Positions 11,940 through 23,145 of a stretch of DNA of 64,000 bases are shown piece by piece. The DNA is from Helianthus annuus (lineage: Eukaryota; Streptophyta; Magnoliopsida; Asterales; Asteraceae). The stretch is from NCBI RefSeq assembly GCF_002127325.2, contig NC_035447.2, positions 30,315,249-30,379,248 on the forward strand, read 5' to 3'. Below the pieces are notes generated by a model that had not been told where the DNA came from, did no database searches, and worked only from the letters and a program-made list of their open reading frames with translations. Numbering within the stretch: the stretch's first letter is position 1; each line of letters begins with the position of its first letter. The position numbers and the translations under genes are program-made.

Positions 11940-12263
11940 TTAAAGATTTGCATGTTCTGCTACAGTGGCTAGTATATACAAATTTGCCCATTTCTCATCT
12001 AGCTTATCTTCCCAAGGTGATTTATTGATTAATTCCTGGGTTTCCTTTTTAATTCTCTTTTCCCGGATTTGCTCTTTACTTTTCTTAATAATCATACTCC
12101 TTTTTCTAGAAGAAAGCGGATTCTCATATTGTGCTTTTCGCACAAATATTCCTTCTTCAGGAATTGTAGGGAGCTTTGAAAATTTAGTTTTGGATGAACT
12201 TCCCTCTTCGTAGACTGACCTATCTAATTTAAGATAGATATCTTGCAACTTTTTCTTACCCAT
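11940..12263 (-). CDS. Accessory ORF A, first ORF after the primer site, unknown function
   Basis: A 107-residue open frame whose ATG (12263) lies about 100 bp inside the primer site, making it the first ORF on a full-length element transcript. It is lysine-rich (MGKKKLQDIYLKLDR at the start, SSRKRSMIIKKSKEQIREKR in the middle) with a tryptophan-bearing acidic C-terminus (SPWEDKLDEKWANLY). I recognise no domain. It is separated from accessory ORF B by about 160 bp, so the two could be separate cistrons or be joined by splicing. Coding status is supported by position and sense only. Confidence 0.5.
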   Translation of the reverse strand: MGKKKLQDIYLKLDRSVYEEGSSSKTKFSKLPTIPEEGIFVRKAQYENPLSSRKRSMIIKKSKEQIREKRIKKETQELINKSPWEDKLDEKWANLYILATVAEHANL

Positions 12264-12364
12264 ACTGTAACTAACAAATAGTCAATTTAATAAAACACAT
12301 AATCACATAATAGTAATCAGGAAAAATTAAGTATCTGTTAAATACTTAATTAGCTTAACTCAGT

Positions 12365-12377
12365 GGCTCTGATACCA
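12365..12377 (-). promoter_or_regulatory. Primer-binding site, initiator tRNA-Met type
   Basis: The plus strand reads GGCTCTGATACCA, the reverse complement of TGGTATCAGAGCC, nine bases inside the 5' LTR that starts at 12387. It marks the element as minus-strand. Confidence 0.9.
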
Positions 12378-12386
12378 CCTTATTTC

Positions 12387-13773
12387 TGTTACGGCCCCCG
12401 ACCCGGTTTGACCCGTTTCAGGAGCCGCGGGACAGAAATCCCGTGATATTTATTTATGTGATTTTAGCAGCGGAAATTTTAACATCAGGATCGTTATAAA
12501 GCTAAAAACTTTTCCCGATTATTTTATTTCACAACTCGGGATAAAACCCCGATAATTTACAATAATAAGATTTTTCTGATAAATCTTTATTTCAAAACAT
12601 ATTTCTTTATTTTATACTGAGCCACTATCTTAAGCTTGAAATGCTCCCCGACACTTTTCCTGAATTACAGTAGATCACCTGAAACATGTTTGAAAAAGGT
12701 TTTGTCAGCGGGGAAATACTGAGTGAATCATTCAGTTTACTGAAAACGACACATTTGTTATAATTCACAGTATTAAGAGTTTTTACATATGTTTATTATC
12801 AACCAACTACCCACAGTATTTGTCACTCGACCGGATCTGTGACTGTGGTCATATCACCATTGGCTGCCCCAATGAATGACGTATATCACTTAATTTTAGG
12901 TTCGCCCACCTAATGTGATTAAAACTGTAGTAATGTGCACAATACCCCACATACTGGCTGTAATTTGGTGATTACATAAACTTAATCACTATAATTTATA
13001 ACTTTGAAAATAACTTTGGAGTATTGTAAAACATTTGATAAAAAGAGAATGACTCACATTGCAGATTTAACACGGACAGAATATGATTTCGCCTTGTTAA
13101 CCTAATTTCAATAATAATGCACACAAAACCGGGTTAGTGATCAATACAGCAGTCACGATAACTCACGAGATCAAATTCTCACAATGAACGACAAAGTGCG
13201 ATACTTAAACATTCATCGAATTAACGACGAACGACAAAGAATAACCCTAATGTGGGCGGAACTTAAACATTCTTTGGATATATTGATCTCGGAAAATGAA
13301 TCGTAATAGCGATCGAGTAATTACCCTGTTTTGCGGCAGCGATTCAAAAGCAGTGTGTGTTTAATTGTGATAATTTGGTGCTAATTCGAAGTACAGACAA
13401 CAACTTTGCGTCGTTTCAACTTCTAATTTCAAGTCCCAAGGTCGGCTATTTATAGTGAATTTTGGGACTCCCTTACGGACCGTATGGCTTTTCCCTTTAC
13501 GGTCCGTAAAGGGTGCAGTCTATATACCTATGCTAGCTGGTTTCGGGACTAGCTTGGCTGACTCACTTTTAAATTCAGTTTCTACTGTGACAACGAATTT
13601 AGTTGATAATTATCAACTAGGGTTTACCCCCCCTGAGTTTTAGGGGCCCTGATCCTGATTCTGATTGTTCCGAAAATTTTAGGGTTAGTGCGGAATTACT
13701 TGGGTGTCTCAATTAGGGTTTCCTTATTGACTAATTATCATTCTAATTATAAATTTTAATGAGAGTTGTTACA
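12387..13773 (-). repeat. 5' LTR of the minus-strand gypsy element
   Basis: A 1387-bp LTR, plus-strand TGTTACGG...GTTGTTACA, matching 4788-6180 with roughly 14 substitutions by eye. It is followed at 13774-13778 by the second copy of the target duplication GTTAT. Confidence 0.95.
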
Positions 13774-13778
13774 GTTAT

Positions 13779-14678
13779 TCATCGGGAATAGGTGTGGAAA
13801 CCGCAAACTCTCGACAAAATTATCTGCTCAATCTCCTCAATTTTTACTAAAACAAGGAAGAAATTGCTAAGCCAGGGGTGAAACCCGAATCTTGGCAACT
13901 TATTCCAACTTTTACTCATCTCCCCAAAGCCTCGACGGACTCCAATGACCTGAACTCACAAGTATAACCTAGGGGAATACGCACTAAATGCCCGAGAATC
14001 AAGGCAGAAACGCGATCCCAAGAGTCGAAAAGTGACGACAAGTCTACTGCGAATAGTCGAATCGCTCTGGGTAGTCGATGTCTAGTAGCCGCAGACGATC
14101 TATTTCTCGATTTTATATGTTTCGATTCTGAGCCCGCAACCGCAGACTCTGATAATTCGTTGATTTTATGTGTTTTATGTGTGATTACCTGTTTATGTGT
14201 TTCATTTTGAAGTTCGCCCGATATTTTTTCTATCACTTCGATCGATACACACGACTCGCATTGCTCTTCTATCTCAAAATGGTAACAAGTCGTTACGAAC
14301 TTAGACGATACTATGCTACGATATACGCTTATACTATACTCGACATACTATACGATTATACGATACTATCTCGATATACTATTCGCGATCGCTATATTCG
14401 AATAACTCGTAAAACTTAGATTCAGTCAGGATACTGTATGTGCTACTGTGTGTAGATAGGAGAATTACGTGACATTAACTGCATCAGTGATTAAATGCCT
14501 ATGTGCTTATGTGCTTCTGTGTTTATGTGTCTCTGTTCTCTACGTGCCTACGTGCTTCTGTGATTACGTGAATTTGTGGTTATGTGCCTACGTGTTCCTA
14601 AGCTTTAGTAAGTAATAGACGTGTGAGGTGAGATTCGATTGTTGTATCTGAGACCTACGACGATGTCTGTTGCAGACC
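13779..14678 (+). other. 5' leader, second part, of the plus-strand gypsy element
   Basis: A 900-bp untranslated leader resuming after the nested element and running to gag. The stretch 14280-14420 is rich in TATACGATAC-type alternation, and 14500-14600 repeats TGTGCTTATGTG / ACGTGCCTACGTG-like phrases, a simple-sequence drift. No credible ORF precedes gag. Confidence 0.6.
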
Positions 14679-17600
14679 ATGTCGTCATCTGGACACCGAA
14701 CCCCGCTTACTCGCCAAGAGAAGAGAGACAGGCGTCTTGCTACTATCATTGCCAAGAGTGTGGCAAAAGCTGTGAGCGATGTCTTTGAAAACGCCAGCAA
14801 GTCATCTGAGGAGTCGCGAATCGATGCTCCTAAGGATACCAACAAGACTGGGTTCAGCTTTAAACAGTTCAAGGCATGCGGACCAAAGGAATTCACCGGA
14901 GAAGATGGCCCAACAGCTATGTTTCAATGGTTCGATTCTATCGAAGTCACTCTATGCCAAAGCGGCTGTCCAGAAAATCTCCGCACCCTCAATGCTACAG
15001 GCGTCTTCCAGTCCCGAGCTCTAGATTGGTGGACGGCCGAACGAAACAAACGCGGGAATGATGCAGCTTATGAGCTGACATGGAAGGAGCTGAAAGCCAT
15101 CATGATGGACGAATTCTGCCCTCCCTATGAACGCCAAAAGTTGGAGGACGAGTTTTGGAACATTAAGCAGAAGGATGGTGATAACGCTGCCTTGACTGCA
15201 CGCTATTTGTCCCGATCAAGTCAAGACGTCAGACATGGCCATCAAGAAGTATATTCGAGCTCTACCCGATTGTGTTGCCGATTTCGTTCATGCTGCCAAG
15301 CCATCATCGATTGAAGAGACCTACCTGCTTGCCGCTGAGATCAATGACAAGAGGGTAAAGTCTGGATTTTGGGATAAGCATACCAAGTCTCTGCACCAAG
15401 CCACCGCCATGTCAACCGTCGACACCACCACTGCTCAACCCTCCAAGTCGTCAAGAAGAAAGAAGAAGCACAACAACAACAGCTCCAGCAACAAGAACTG
15501 TGCTGCAACAACGACTGCTACCCCTCTGCAAGCCGTATCGGCTCAGCAGCAGTCTCACCACCGGCAAGCTCCAGTGATCAATGCGCCGCCAGCTAAGCGC
15601 GCTTACACAGGTCCCCACCCGCTCTGCCCGACATGCTCATACCATCATCCGGGGGAATCGCCTGTCGTATCTGCGCCCACTGCAACCTCTACGGGCACTT
15701 CACTGCGAACTGTCGCTATGGTCCTCGACAAGCCCCAGTTCAAGCCGCCGCTCATCAAGCTCTGCTCCCAGCCCCTCAAGGCCAACCTGCAGCTCAAGCA
15801 CCCGCGGTCAATGCTCGAGTCTGCTTTGCATGTGGTGATCCTAACCAATTTGCAAACATGTGCCCGAACAGGGTTGTGAAACAAGAACCCCAACAGCAGC
15901 AGCAACAGCAGCAGCCTCAGCAGCAACAGCAAGCAGCCCGTGCCAGAACCTTTAACATCAATGCCCGTCAAGCCCAGGCTGACAACAACGTGGTTAATGG
16001 TACGTTCCTTGTGAATGGTATTTATGCATCATGTTTGTTTGATACTGGAGCCGATAACTGCTTTGTGTCGTTTGAATTCGAGAAGCTCCTTAGTCGTAAG
16101 CGTTCTTATCTCCCCTCGTCATTCGAAGTCGAAGTTGCTACTGGAAGAACCGTCGCTGTTAACTCTGTTATTCGTGATTGTACCCTAGAGCTCAACAATC
16201 ACATCTTTCCAATCGACCTTATCCCCATGCAACTCGGAAGTTTTGACGTCATAGTAGGCATGGACTTTCTTTGCGAAAACCATGCTGAAGTTGTGTGCTT
16301 CGAAAAGATGATTCGATTCTCGCTCGCGAATGGTGATCTATTATGTGTGTACGGTGAAACAGCTTCGAAAGGTCTCAAACTTATGTCATGCGTCCAAGCT
16401 AGCAAGTATCTCCGCAAGGAATACAACGCTTTCTTGGTCAACATTGTAGTAGCGGAGAAGGAAAAGAAAAAGAAGGTTGAAGTCAAAGACGTTCCAGTGG
16501 TTCGTGAATTTCCTCAGGTGTTCCCTGACGACCTTCCTGGTCTACCGCCAAGTCGTGATATCGACTTTCATATCGACCTTATTCCTGGAGCTAACCCTGT
16601 TGCCAAAGCCCCTTATCGACTCGCGCCATCCGAAATGAGGGAACTCTCAAACCAACTACAGGAGTTACTTGAAAAAGGCTTTATTCGCCCGAGCACCTCT
16701 CCTTGGGGCACGCCAGTCCTTTTCGTCAAAAAGAAGGATGGGTCGTTCAGGATGTGCATCGACTATCGGGAATTGAATAAGCTGACCATCAAGAACCGTT
16801 ACCCATTGCCTCGAATCGATGACTTACTTGATCAGCTGCAAGGTGCCAAGTGTTTCTCGAAGATCGATCTACGTTTAGGCTATCATCAGTTGCACATACA
16901 AGAGAAAGATATACCTAAAACAGCCTTTCGCACTCGATACGGCCACTATGAGTTCGTTGTTATGCCTTTTGGTCTAACCAACGCGCCCGCGGTTTTTATG
17001 GATCTGATGAATCGTGTGTGTAAGCCTTATCTTGACCGTTTCGTCATCGTGTTCATCGACGATGTCTTGATTTATTCCAAGTCGAAAGCCAAACACGCGC
17101 AACATCTACGTTTGGTTCTCGAGTTACTCCAGGGAAACCAACTCTATGTCAAGTTCTCCAAGTGCGAATTCTGGTTGGAGGAGGTTCAGTTTCTGGGTCA
17201 CATCGTGAATAGTCAGGGTATTCATGTCGATCCCGCGAAGATTGAAGCACTCAAAAGCTGGATTACGCCTAAGAACGCGTCTGAAGTCCGATCATTTCTT
17301 GGATTAGTGGGTTATTATCGACGATTTATCGAAGGATTCTCTAAGATCGCTGTGCCGCTTACCGCTCTTACCCATAAAGACAGATCTTTTGTTTGGGGAA
17401 CTGAACAAGAGTCTGCTTTTCAAACCCTTAAGCGCAAGCTCTGCAATGCTCCCGTTCTCACGTTGCCGGACGGAAATGACGATTTCATTGTCTATTGTGA
17501 TGCTTCCAACCTTGGTCTTGGCTGTGTTCTCATGCAACGAGACAAGGTTCTAGCTTACGCATCTCGTCAGCTCAAAATCCACGAGAAGAACTATACAACC

Positions 17601-19301
17601 CATGATCTCGAGCTAGGCGCATTTGTTTTTGCATTGAAAATTTGGCGACACTACCTCTATGGTACCGAGTGTACGATCTTCACCGATCACAGGAGTTTAC
17701 AACACATCTTCAATCAGAAAGAACTTAACATGCGTCAACGCCGATGGGTAGAATTTCTTAACGATTACGACTATGAGATTCGTTATCACCCGGGCAAGGC
17801 AAATGATGCAGCCGACACACTCAGCAGACGGAGTTATTTGCTCAGTATTCGCAATATCCAAGCCCAGCACAACCTCGAAGCTCTTATCCGCGAAGCTCAG
17901 CATGCTTGTTTTAACGAACGCACTTTGAAGAAGGAGAGAATCTATCACGGTGGAGCTCAGCTTGTAAGCAAAGCAGATGAGATTTTCTATTATCTGGATC
18001 GAATTTGGATCCCTAAGCGGACCGATTTGCGAAAGATTATAATGAACGAAGCCCACAAGTCCTGATACTCTATTCATCCCGGTGACGATAAAATGTACCA
18101 GAACCTTCGTTACAAGTACTGGCGGCCGGGTATGAAATGGGATATCGCTCTCTATGTTAGAAGTTGCCTGACTTGTGCAAGAGTTAAGGCTGAACATCAA
18201 CGACCTTCTGGCTTACTCGAACAACCTCCAATTCCCATATGGAAGTGGGAGAGTATAGCTATGGATTTCATAACCAAACTTCCACCCACGCCATCAGGTC
18301 ATGACAGCATTTGGGTGATAGTGGATCGTCTGACCAAATCCGCCCACTTTTTGCCAATACGGGAAGACTACAAGGTAGAAATACTAGCCCGAATCTACAC
18401 CGACGAGATCATTTGTAATCATGGTACGCCTCGTGACATCATTTCAGACCGTGATGCTCGGTTTACTTCGCGATTGTGGGAAACATTTTAAGCGGCCCTT
18501 GGTACGTCGCTAAACCTGAGTACTGCATTCCATCCTCAAACTGACGGACAGACTGAAAGAACGATCCGTACTCTTAAAGACATGCTTCGCGCGTGTGTCA
18601 TAGACTTCGGTGGTAGTTGGAACAAATACCTACCGTTAGTCGAATTCTTGTACAACAACAGCTATCATGCCAGCATACAAATGGCACCATTCGAGGCTTT
18701 ATATGGAAGAAGATGTCGTTCGCCTATTGTATCGCACGAGATCGGTCATTCGCAATTAACCGGTCACGAGTTACTCCAAGAAACGACTGACAAAATCCTC
18801 CAGATTCGCGACAACTTGACAAAGGCCAGGGATAGACAGAAAAGTTACGCCGATAGAAGACGCAAGCCCCTTGAATTTGACGTTGGCGACTACGTACTCC
18901 TAAAGGTATCACCTTGGAAGGGTGTAGTCAGATTCGGCAAGAAGGGGAAACTAGCGCCTCGATATGTTGGACCTTTTAAGATTCTGGAAAAGATCGGAAA
19001 AGTCGCCTACAAACTCGAACTACCGGAGGAACTCAGTAACGTCCACCCGACTTTCCATGTGTCGAACCTCCGAAAATGCCTAGCTGACCATGATTTGATT
19101 GTACCTCTCGACGATCTTCAGGTCAACGAAACGCTACACTTCGTGGAAAAGCCTGTCGAAATCATGGATCGCCAAACCAAGCAACTCAGACGCTCACGCA
19201 TCCCTATCTTGAAAGTTCGATGGGAAGGCAAACGAGGCGCGGAGTTCACTTGGGAACTCGAAAGCGACATGAAGGCCAAGTACCCGCAGTTGTTCAAATG
19301 A
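14679..19301 (+). pseudogene. Decayed gag-pol of the plus-strand chromovirus
   Basis: Gag starts at the ATG 14679 (MSSSGHRTPLTRQEKRD) with capsid signature FKQFKACGPKEFTG, WFDSIEV and DWWTAERN. A frameshift near 15208 moves to the frame carrying CPDQVKTSDMAIKKYI, and a second near the G5 run at 15651-15655 returns to the first frame at the CCHC knuckle [14 protein letters not shown]; a second knuckle has Gln for His ([14 protein letters not shown]). Protease [22 protein letters not shown], RNase [11 protein letters not shown] and the integrase finger follow. Stops break the frame at 18063-18065 (TGA after NEAHKS) and 18489-18491 (TAA after LWETF), the first fitting C-to-T decay of a CGA and the second of a CAA codon. 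The end [16 protein letters not shown] is chromodomain-like. A poly-Gln tract (about 15890-15930) precedes the protease. Confidence 0.93.
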
Positions 19302-19387
19302 AGATCTGAAGCACCAAATTGGTAATTCACGGTGATGTGCAGCTTCGAGCCTAATTTCGGGACGAAATTCCCTAAACAAGGGGAGAC
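19302..19387 (+). other. 3' untranslated segment with polypurine tract
   Basis: A short spacer after pol. A purine-rich tract, AAACAAGGGGAGAC (19373-19387 region), abuts the TG start of the 3' LTR at 19388. No coding. Confidence 0.7.
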
Positions 19388-22300
19388 TGTAACACCCCGT
19401 GTTTTCGAATGTCAAAGTCAAAGTCAAAGTCCAAGTCAACTTTGACTTTCTTTGACTGTAATTAGTCGATTTCATGTTTTAATTGTATTATGTGGAGTAA
19501 GTGTTGTAATCAAAAAAGAATCGAAGTAATCGAATGTTTGATCGACGCGAACCGATTTACGACTGTGAATAGTAGAAGTAACAATGCGATAAAGTTAACT
19601 AATCAGTAATCAAACCGATCTAACTATCATCGAACTCGAATCTCGCATTACGCGAACTTTGGTTGTTGTTATACGTGTGTGTGTGCCTTATGTGTTACCT
19701 GTGCGTGTTTACTTTATGTTTTGTAATTTATGTGGTGATCAATCGAAACTCAAACCGAATGCAATCGAAATCGAATTACGACAAATGGTAACGTAAGAAT
19801 AGGGTGAAGCATAGGTGATTGTATGTTAGATATAGTAGTTGGGACTGAAAGTAATTTGAATAGGAAACTCTATCGTACTCGTATCGCCTTCAATCGAAAT
19901 CGAAATATCGAAAATCGTCGCACCAAACACTCGAACCAGGCTGTTAACCGATCAGGCTGTCAGCCGATCGGACAGACTGTCCGATCGGGATGCCAGCCGA
20001 CCGACCAGCTCTTTCCTCTTTTGGAGCCTATAAATAGGGTTGTCATTGTCATTATTTCCACTTTTGGAAAGCTCTGACCGACCAACTCGTGCCCCCCCTT
20101 CTTTTCTCAGATTTCTTCCGATTCCGGTAAGTTTTCATCCTAAATCTTTTACTTTCTTGATCAAAACATGCTCCTACACCTTTCTATCTTTCAATTTTTG
20201 ATTTCTAACCGTGAAATCACCAAGATCTAAGCATTCTTGGATGATGTCATCATGGTGTTCTTCAAGAACATCATGTTTTGGCTTCAATCCACCATGAATA
20301 GCTCGGATCTAACCGATTTCCACATAAACAAGCTAAGATCTACCAAAGATCTAAACATTTACATTTTGTGAAGGATTGAAATAATGCCCCTTCATTTACT
20401 TAATTATGAATTACACACAATACCCCACTCATATGCACATAAAACTTTATCAAATATCAAGATCACACATCACATACCGATCACATCTACCAGATTACAC
20501 TACTCGAACATCGATGTACAATCTATCTATTCAGGCAACATAGTTAACATAATTTACATATACTCACTACGGGTGAACATACTCACTAGTACAAATACAT
20601 GCTAACAAGGTCAACGAGTAAAGATTTGCACAAACAAACCACTACCACAAGTTTGATCCGAAGGAAAGCTGCTTCGAAGAGAGGAGTTTCGCTATTGCCG
20701 TCGCACAATTAGAGAGCGTTTAGGTTTGGTTTGTTATGTCATGATAATGAGAGTATAGGAAAGTCACTACACATGAAATATAAGGCCAAGTTCCAACAAG
20801 TGGGCCGACCCTTACCTACTCAGTTAGATCACAGGCCACATTCGATCAAAGCACTCGGATGGAATGGTCGGTTCATTCACTTCGGGCCGAGGTGAAATTA
20901 TCGCAAGGGTCACTAATGCGGCCCAATTGCTGGCAGCCCAAAGTGCTAACAATGCTCGCTCCTTGGGTTAGTTATTCGACACGTAGAAACGTTTTAAACG
21001 GTTTCTGCAGTTAAGCAGTTACACACAAGCAAACATGTCAATCACGTCATACATTTAGCAATTACATTCTATCGCAAGTGTTTACTAATTTTTATCATTG
21101 CAAAGAATATGAACGAGAATAACAATAAACAGGATTGCATGACTAAGAGACACTGACCTTGAATGTTCGGGTTGTCACAGATCGGCTAGCATATGACCCC
21201 ACACTTAACAATTTCATGAGTATGGTATTGAACGAGTACTGTTGATCGAACAGCTGTCGTCAACATTACTCTCGGATCATGAGATACTATGCTTCAACAC
21301 TAGTCGATTTTCAATTCGTTTGTCATACAGGAATGCCACCGATCGAGCATGCTATTCGATCGAGTAGCTGTTTGAACGAGTGACATCCTATGAGGATACT
21401 ACTGAAGTTCCTAACCGATCGGTTATGCTGACGATCGAACGGATCGTTCGATCGATCGACCTGAAGTAAGAACACTTCAGTGTTCTCAAATACTACAACG
21501 ACAACTTCAAAAGGACAAGCCATCATACACAAACACATCCTTCACAAAGAAGAAACATCCACTCGAACAGTCCAACCGAACGAGCCTACGGCGATCGGAC
21601 AGGCTGCCCGAACGGATTGTCAGCCGAACGAACACCCACTCGATCGAACCAACTGTCGATCGACCAGCTGTCCAACCCACTTACACTTGTTTCCTTCTAC
21701 GTGTTATTCATCGTTATGTTATCGAACTGTTCAGGCTAACCCTACTCCAGGCGCTCCTTCAATCCATCAAATCAATCGCTTGAGTAACTCGACCCCTTTG
21801 TTTTAGCACTTTTGGTGTTACATACGTTACTTATCAAAATCACTATCGAACACATTCTCAATTGTTGAACGCTAACCAAATCGCATGTATTACGTGACTA
21901 AATGAATGCTTGTTGATGTGTTTACACGTGGAATGCTGTCTACCTGCCTTAACGACGTATACTATATTTGACTTAGCACCCATTCACACGGGGTGTTAGG
22001 ACAATTACTTGCATGGATTACGTGGTAATCATGGCGAACCGTCTCGGACGGTCAACCCGCAGTCATTGGTATCGATAGGTCCATGTCGATAATTAACATG
22101 CTTCGTTTTCCTCTGTGTACGTGCTGGTTATGCGTAAACTATTTCGAACTCTATATGCTATTATCAAACTTGTATGATCACCTTTACATTATATGTATTG
22201 ACTTTATTTTAACGTATGTGACAGGTGTTTAAAAATGTTTGCTTGCTAGGAAAGCGAGGCTAGAATAAAGCTCTAGAGGCCCCCAACAAATAGTTGTCTG

Positions 22301-22579
22301 TCAGGAAAGAGCAACTAGAGCATAGTTGTCTGTAGATCTTGTCAGGCTGGGTCTTTAGGAGCATTTGAACAATATTTATTTGTCTTATTTAAATATGAGT
22401 TGTCGGAACAGAATATTTGACTAGTTGTTATCTGTAATAATTTGTTTGTTATTTGGGACACGGTATGGGACGTGTCAATTTAAACTGAATAGTGATGATA
22501 ATTGTTATGGAAACTTCTGGACAATCTGTTTCGCTCAGTGCCATGCCCCGATGATTCCGCCATCGGTTGGGGTGTGACA
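19388..22579 (+). repeat. 3' LTR of the plus-strand gypsy element, with internal insertion
   Basis: It starts TGTAACACCCCG right after the polypurine tract and ends GGGGTGTGACA at 22579. U3 has a CCGATCGG-rich stretch (19930-20000), then a TATA box TATAAATA (20029-20036) and a leader with a splice-donor-like CCGGTAAGTTTTC (about 20125). A foreign minus-strand LTR segment interrupts it and ends at 21179. The remainder, 21180-22579, matches the 5' LTR 3083-4525 but is about 43 bp shorter because of many one-base deletions before about 22050. Confidence 0.7.
20345..21179 (-). mobile_element. Minus-strand LTR fragment inside the 3' LTR
   Basis: Read on the minus strand it starts at 21179 with TGTGACAACCCGAAC. 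It contains U3-like sequence with GGGCCGACC-type motifs and a leader-like portion (TCGTTGACCTTGTTAGC). Its start resembles that of the LTR at 1-2745, but the following sequence is different. The low-coordinate edge is approximate: sequence stops reading like the plus-strand LTR near 20345-20370. I could not find a matching target duplication, so truncation or recombination is likely. Confidence 0.4.
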
Positions 22580-22895
22580 TATTCCTTAAGCCAAGTCATA
22601 TTTTAGGGCTTTAACGTCATGATTTAAAATCACTTAAAATGAGATTAGATGAATAATCATCCTCATTAACCATGTCATGATTTCTCATGAATTTTGGTTA
22701 TAATGGATGAAATTTATAAGTCTCATTTCCTTTTGTCAAATTCTCATTTGCATGATAACAAAAGTTGTGAAAATGTAAGGTATCATCTAGTTTTATTTTA
22801 GTAATGTTTCAATCCAGATATTTAGAACAAATAAAATGAGAGTTTAAGGTAAGTGTGACTTTATGTTGACTATGTAAACCTCCCAACCTTCATAA

Positions 22896-23145
22896 CATTG
22901 CTTAATTATGATACTGTATTCTGATTAATCTTCAGAATATATAAGGTATCGAAAGGCGTTGTTAGAAGACTGCCTATTATGGTTCTTATAGTCTTAACAT
23001 TTAATTTTATCACTAACTCTCATTGCTTAATTATGATACTGTATTCTGATTAATCTTCAGAATATATAAGGTATCGAAAGGCGTTGTTAGAAGACTGCCT
23101 ATTATGGTTCTTATAGTCTTAACATTTAATTTTATCACTAACTCT
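22896..23145. repeat. Perfect tandem duplication, 2 x 125 bp
   Basis: The unit beginning CATTGCTTAATTATGATACT at 22896 is repeated without a visible mismatch from 23021. Sequence diverges right after 23148. Confidence 0.9.

Larger units (their letters stand above)
4788..13773 (-). mobile_element. Complete minus-strand Ty3/gypsy chromovirus with accessory ORFs
   Basis: An 8986-bp element with LTRs at 4788-6180 and 12387-13773, flanked by the 5-bp target duplication GTTAT (4783-4787 and 13774-13778). In element order (right to left): 5' LTR, tRNA-iMet primer site (12365-12377), accessory ORF A (11940-12263), accessory ORF B (10976-11776), gag (9554-10651), a broken protease-RT-RNaseH-integrase-chromodomain frame (6192-9553), polypurine tract (6181-6193), 3' LTR. 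By eye the LTRs differ by about 14 substitutions plus a poly-C length difference, close to 1%, so insertion is recent, yet pol has four stops and a frameshift. Confidence 0.93.
2746..22579 (+). mobile_element. Plus-strand Ty3/gypsy chromovirus (Tekay-like), split by nested insertions
   Basis: The element comprises a partial 5' LTR (2746-4525), a tRNA-iMet primer site (4529-4541), a leader (4526-4787 and 13774-14678), a decayed gag-pol (14679-19301), a polypurine tract just before 19388 and a 3' LTR (19388-22579). Blocks 3083-4525 and 21180-22579 are clearly homologous and both end in GGGGTGTGACA, which pairs with the TGTAACACCCC start at 19388. The leader is interrupted by a complete minus-strand element at 4788-13773. 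The start of the 5' LTR is missing from the window, probably displaced beyond base 1 by the LTR at 1-2745. The C-terminal chromodomain-like segment of Pol places it in the chromoviruses; the Tekay assignment is by LTR style and is less sure. Confidence 0.75.
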
